DNA of 64,000 nucleotides from a virus: positions 1 through 64,000 of the IMG/VR virus record IMGVR_UViG_3300042889_002115; one strand, written 5' to 3'. The position numbers and the translations under genes were made by a program. Below the pieces are notes generated by a model. It was not told where the DNA came from. It ran no database searches and saw only the letters and a program-made list of their open reading frames with translations. Shown here in pieces: positions 61,775 to 64,000 of the stretch (its first letter is position 1; each line of letters starts with the position of its first letter).

Positions 61775-64000
61775 ATGGCACAGCAAACGATCAATGTAGG
61801 CAACGTAGCAAACGATGGGCAAGGCGATCCTGTCCGTACTGCTTTTGAAAAAACAAACAGCAATTTTACTGAACTTTTTAATATTGGTGGTATTTCGGGT
61901 ATTGCCAATGGCACTTCAAACATTCAAATTGTTGAAGATTCCACTGTGAGTGTAAGTGCCGCCAACGTGGCCAACGTGTTTGTGGTTTCAGGGACCGGAG
62001 CAACAGTAAAAGGCACATTGGTAGCCAATACCACAATTTCTGCCACAGGCAACATCACATCAGGCGGTTTGTTCTTTGGCAACGGATCCCAGCTGACTGG
62101 CGTGGTTGCAAGTGCTCCGGCTGCGCTGATCACAGGAAACACACTCAGTGCCAACGTGATAAATTCAAGTTTGGTCACTGTGGGGACATTGACTTCGTTG
62201 TTGGTATCAGGCAATGCCACAGGCGGCAACTTGACTTCTAGCGGTGTTGTTACTGCATCTGGCAACATCTCTGGACAAAACATTGTGACCAATGGCACTG
62301 TGAGTGCAGCAGGCAACGTCACTGGCAGCAACATTGTCACAGCAGGTCAGGTCAACAGCACAGGCAACATCACCAGCCTGGGCAACATCACCGCCAGCTA
62401 CTTCATCGGCGATGGCAGTTTGTTAAGCAATGTCAGTGGCAGCGGTGGCGGCTCTAATGCACAGCTACTGACCGGAAGCACACTGAGTTCAAACGTGGTC
62501 AACTCTGTTCTACAAACAGTAGGCGACCTAAACAGTTTGGTGGTCAGCAATGCCCTGGGCGGCACTGGCAATATTGCCAGCAACAATATCAGTGCGGCAG
62601 CCAGCATGATTGCAACCGGCAACATCACAGGCGGCAACATTATTAGTCTTGGCACAGTGTCCACTGTGACTATCACAGCTCTGGGCGAAATACAATGCGA
62701 CAATGTGATTGCCAATACCACCGCAGGCACAGTGGCAGGCAATCTAGTGGCTGCAACCAGTTTGATTACCACATCAGTGTTGAGTGCTTCGGGCAACATC
62801 ACAGGTGGCAATGTGGCCACAGCCGGACGAATAATTGCCACAGGCAACATCACAGGTGGCAACTTGATTGGTGCAATTGCTACTGCCAGTCAGACTGCTA
62901 TCACAGCAATTGGTACACTGGGCAGTCTAAACGTAACAGGCAATATTGCCGGTGGGAATATCTCCTTGGGCGGAGAAGTTGTGGCCACAGCCAACGTCAG
63001 CGGCGGCAACGTGATCAGCGGCGGCCTAATCAGTGCAGCAGGAGCAGTAACTGTGGTGGGCAACGTCACCGGCGGTAACATCAGCACAGCTGGCCTGATC
63101 ACTGTGGTGGGCAACGTCACCGGCGGCAACATCAGCACAGCAGGTCAGGTCAGTGCCACCGGTGCCATCACAGGCGGCAGTTTGACAGTGAACGGTGCCA
63201 CTGTGATTGCTGGCAACTTGACTGTGACCGGCAATACTTTTTACACCAACGTTGAGACCCTGGCCATTCAGGATCCTATTATTAGCCTAGGCAACGGTGC
63301 TAACAATGCTCCACTGATTAGCAACGACAGCAAGGATCGCGGAACTGCTCTGCAGTATTATGACACTGCTGCAAGAACAGCATTTGTGGGCTACGACAAT
63401 AGTGTAAACAAACTGGTTGCTGCAGTTCGAGTCAACATTACCAACGAAGTGATCACTGTGAGTAGTTACGGCACACTGGTAGTGGGCACACTAGAAGGCA
63501 GCAATGTCAGCGTCACAGGCGATGTCAATGCTGGCAATGTGGTATCTGTAGGATTTGTACAGTCAGCCACAGTTTCTGCGTCAGGCAACGTCACTGGCGG
63601 CAATGTCGTCACCAGCGGCCTGATCAGTGCAGGAGGCACTGTCAGTGCAACAGGCAACGTCACCGGCGGCAACATAAGAACAGCAGGTTCAGTCAGTGCC
63701 ACAGGAACCGTCATAGGCGGCCTAATCAGTGCAACAGGCAACGTCACCGGTGCTCAGTTCAATGGATCTGGTGCAGGTCTAACATCAATTCCTGGTGCCC
63801 AGGTCACAGGCACTGTGCCTAGTGCAACCACCGCCTCCACCGCAGGATCAGCAACCACCGCAGGATCAGCAACCACAGCAGGATCAGCAACCACCGCAAC
63901 CACAGCAGGCACAGTGACCACAGCGGCACAGCCCAATATTACCAGCCTGGGTTCGTTGATCAGCTTGATCATACCAGTATCAAGTTTTGATCCAGCAAGT
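61775..64000 (+). CDS. Long tail fibre protein with TGN-type repeats (partial, runs off the end)
   Basis: At least 742 residues, open to the right edge. N-terminus MAQQTINVGNVANDGQGDPV and FEKTNSNFTELFNIGG is a typical fibre attachment start. The rest is dozens of short repeats of the form TGNxTGGNxxTAGxxSATGN, consistent with a long beta-helical shaft, interrupted near residue 500 by a globular insert (NAPLISNDSKDRGTALQYYD). Ribosome site CAGGAA; late-type box upstream. Gene continues beyond the window. Confidence 0.86.
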   Translation, partial: MAQQTINVGNVANDGQGDPVRTAFEKTNSNFTELFNIGGISGIANGTSNIQIVEDSTVSVSAANVANVFVVSGTGATVKGTLVANTTISATGNITSGGLFFGNGSQLTGVVASAPAALITGNTLSANVINSSLVTVGTLTSLLVSGNATGGNLTSSGVVTASGNISGQNIVTNGTVSAAGNVTGSNIVTAGQVNSTGNITSLGNITASYFIGDGSLLSNVSGSGGGSNAQLLTGSTLSSNVVNSVLQTVGDLNSLVVSNALGGTGNIASNNISAAASMIATGNITGGNIISLGTVSTVTITALGEIQCDNVIANTTAGTVAGNLVAATSLITTSVLSASGNITGGNVATAGRIIATGNITGGNLIGAIATASQTAITAIGTLGSLNVTGNIAGGNISLGGEVVATANVSGGNVISGGLISAAGAVTVVGNVTGGNISTAGLITVVGNVTGGNISTAGQVSATGAITGGSLTVNGATVIAGNLTVTGNTFYTNVETLAIQDPIISLGNGANNAPLISNDSKDRGTALQYYDTAARTAFVGYDNSVNKLVAAVRVNITNEVITVSSYGTLVVGTLEGSNVSVTGDVNAGNVVSVGFVQSATVSASGNVTGGNVVTSGLISAGGTVSATGNVTGGNIRTAGSVSATGTVIGGLISATGNVTGAQFNGSGAGLTSIPGAQVTGTVPSATTASTAGSATTAGSATTAGSATTATTAGTVTTAAQPNITSLGSLISLIIPVSSFDPAS
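63842..63895 (+). repeat. Three 18-bp tandem repeats at the fibre end
   Basis: GCAGGATCAGCAACCACC and two near-copies (63842, 63860, 63878), each coding Ala-Gly-Ser-Ala-Thr-Thr. Confidence 0.8.

Noticed and set aside
62398-63972. Several minus-strand frames opposite the long fibre
   Set aside because: Pro/Val/Leu-rich antisense readings of Gly/Asn/Thr repeats; the plus-strand frame is continuous.

Overview
This 64 kb window is part of the genome of a large T4-like tailed phage (myovirus type), almost certainly one infecting an aquatic proteobacterium. The phage signs are a PAAR spike-tip protein, long repetitive tail-fibre genes, an endolysin with a downstream membrane protein, a phage-type ATP-dependent DNA ligase, class Ia ribonucleotide reductase, many short tightly overlapping genes (ATGA and TAATG junctions), and dozens of small proteins of unknown function. 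No tRNA, rRNA, IS element or CRISPR array was found. The host is inferred only loosely: a phasin-like protein, a PlcP-type phospholipase and PhoB-type boxes point to a Gram-negative proteobacterium living under phosphate limitation.

Layout. 1-6.2 kb (+): nucleotide metabolism (nrdA end, nrdB, glutaredoxin), an HD alarmone-hydrolase-like gene, a class II aldolase, then PAAR and two virion-like proteins. 6.2-13.6 kb (+): small early-type genes behind strong sigma70 promoters, DNA ligase, peroxiredoxin and a membrane coiled-coil protein. 13.6-16 kb (+): clpX, hsp20 and clpS. 16-21.4 kb: phosphoesterase, glycosyltransferase-like protein, nucleotide-sugar dehydrogenase, 2OG-oxygenase-like protein and amidinotransferase. 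21.5-27.5 kb: UV endonuclease, then pstS, plcP and agt, each transcription unit behind an 11-bp-phased PhoB-like box, meeting a convergent fatty-acid desaturase gene. 27.5-31.6 kb (-): membrane and secreted proteins, including a Cys-repeat protein. 31.7-38.8 kb: phasin-like protein, a lipoprotein cluster with an entericidin-like peptide, two ClpP genes and a radical SAM protein. 39-57 kb (+): a dense early-type region with many sigma70 promoters, structured 5' leaders, a paralogous family ending in Leu-Lys-Trp, a ParB-like/GIY-YIG-like pair, a histone H1-like protein, the lysis genes, a D,D-peptidase, and IF-1, superoxide dismutase and an ErpA-like protein. 58-64 kb: a glycine-rich adhesin and a repeat fibre (-), and a divergent long tail fibre (+) running off the end.

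How it works together. Three kinds of transcription signal can be read: sigma70-type promoters with almost invariant 17-bp spacing (early type), short TAAATA late-type boxes in front of minus-strand operons and the fibre genes, and PhoB-type boxes in front of pstS and plcP-agt. The most striking content is an apparent phosphate-starvation module (phosphate capture plus replacement of phospholipid by glycolipid) carried by a phage. Next is an apparently complete Clp protease set (ClpX with its ClpP-docking loop, ClpS with an altered gate residue, two ClpP subunits). All functional statements are by recognition of motifs and family resemblance by eye; no database search was possible.
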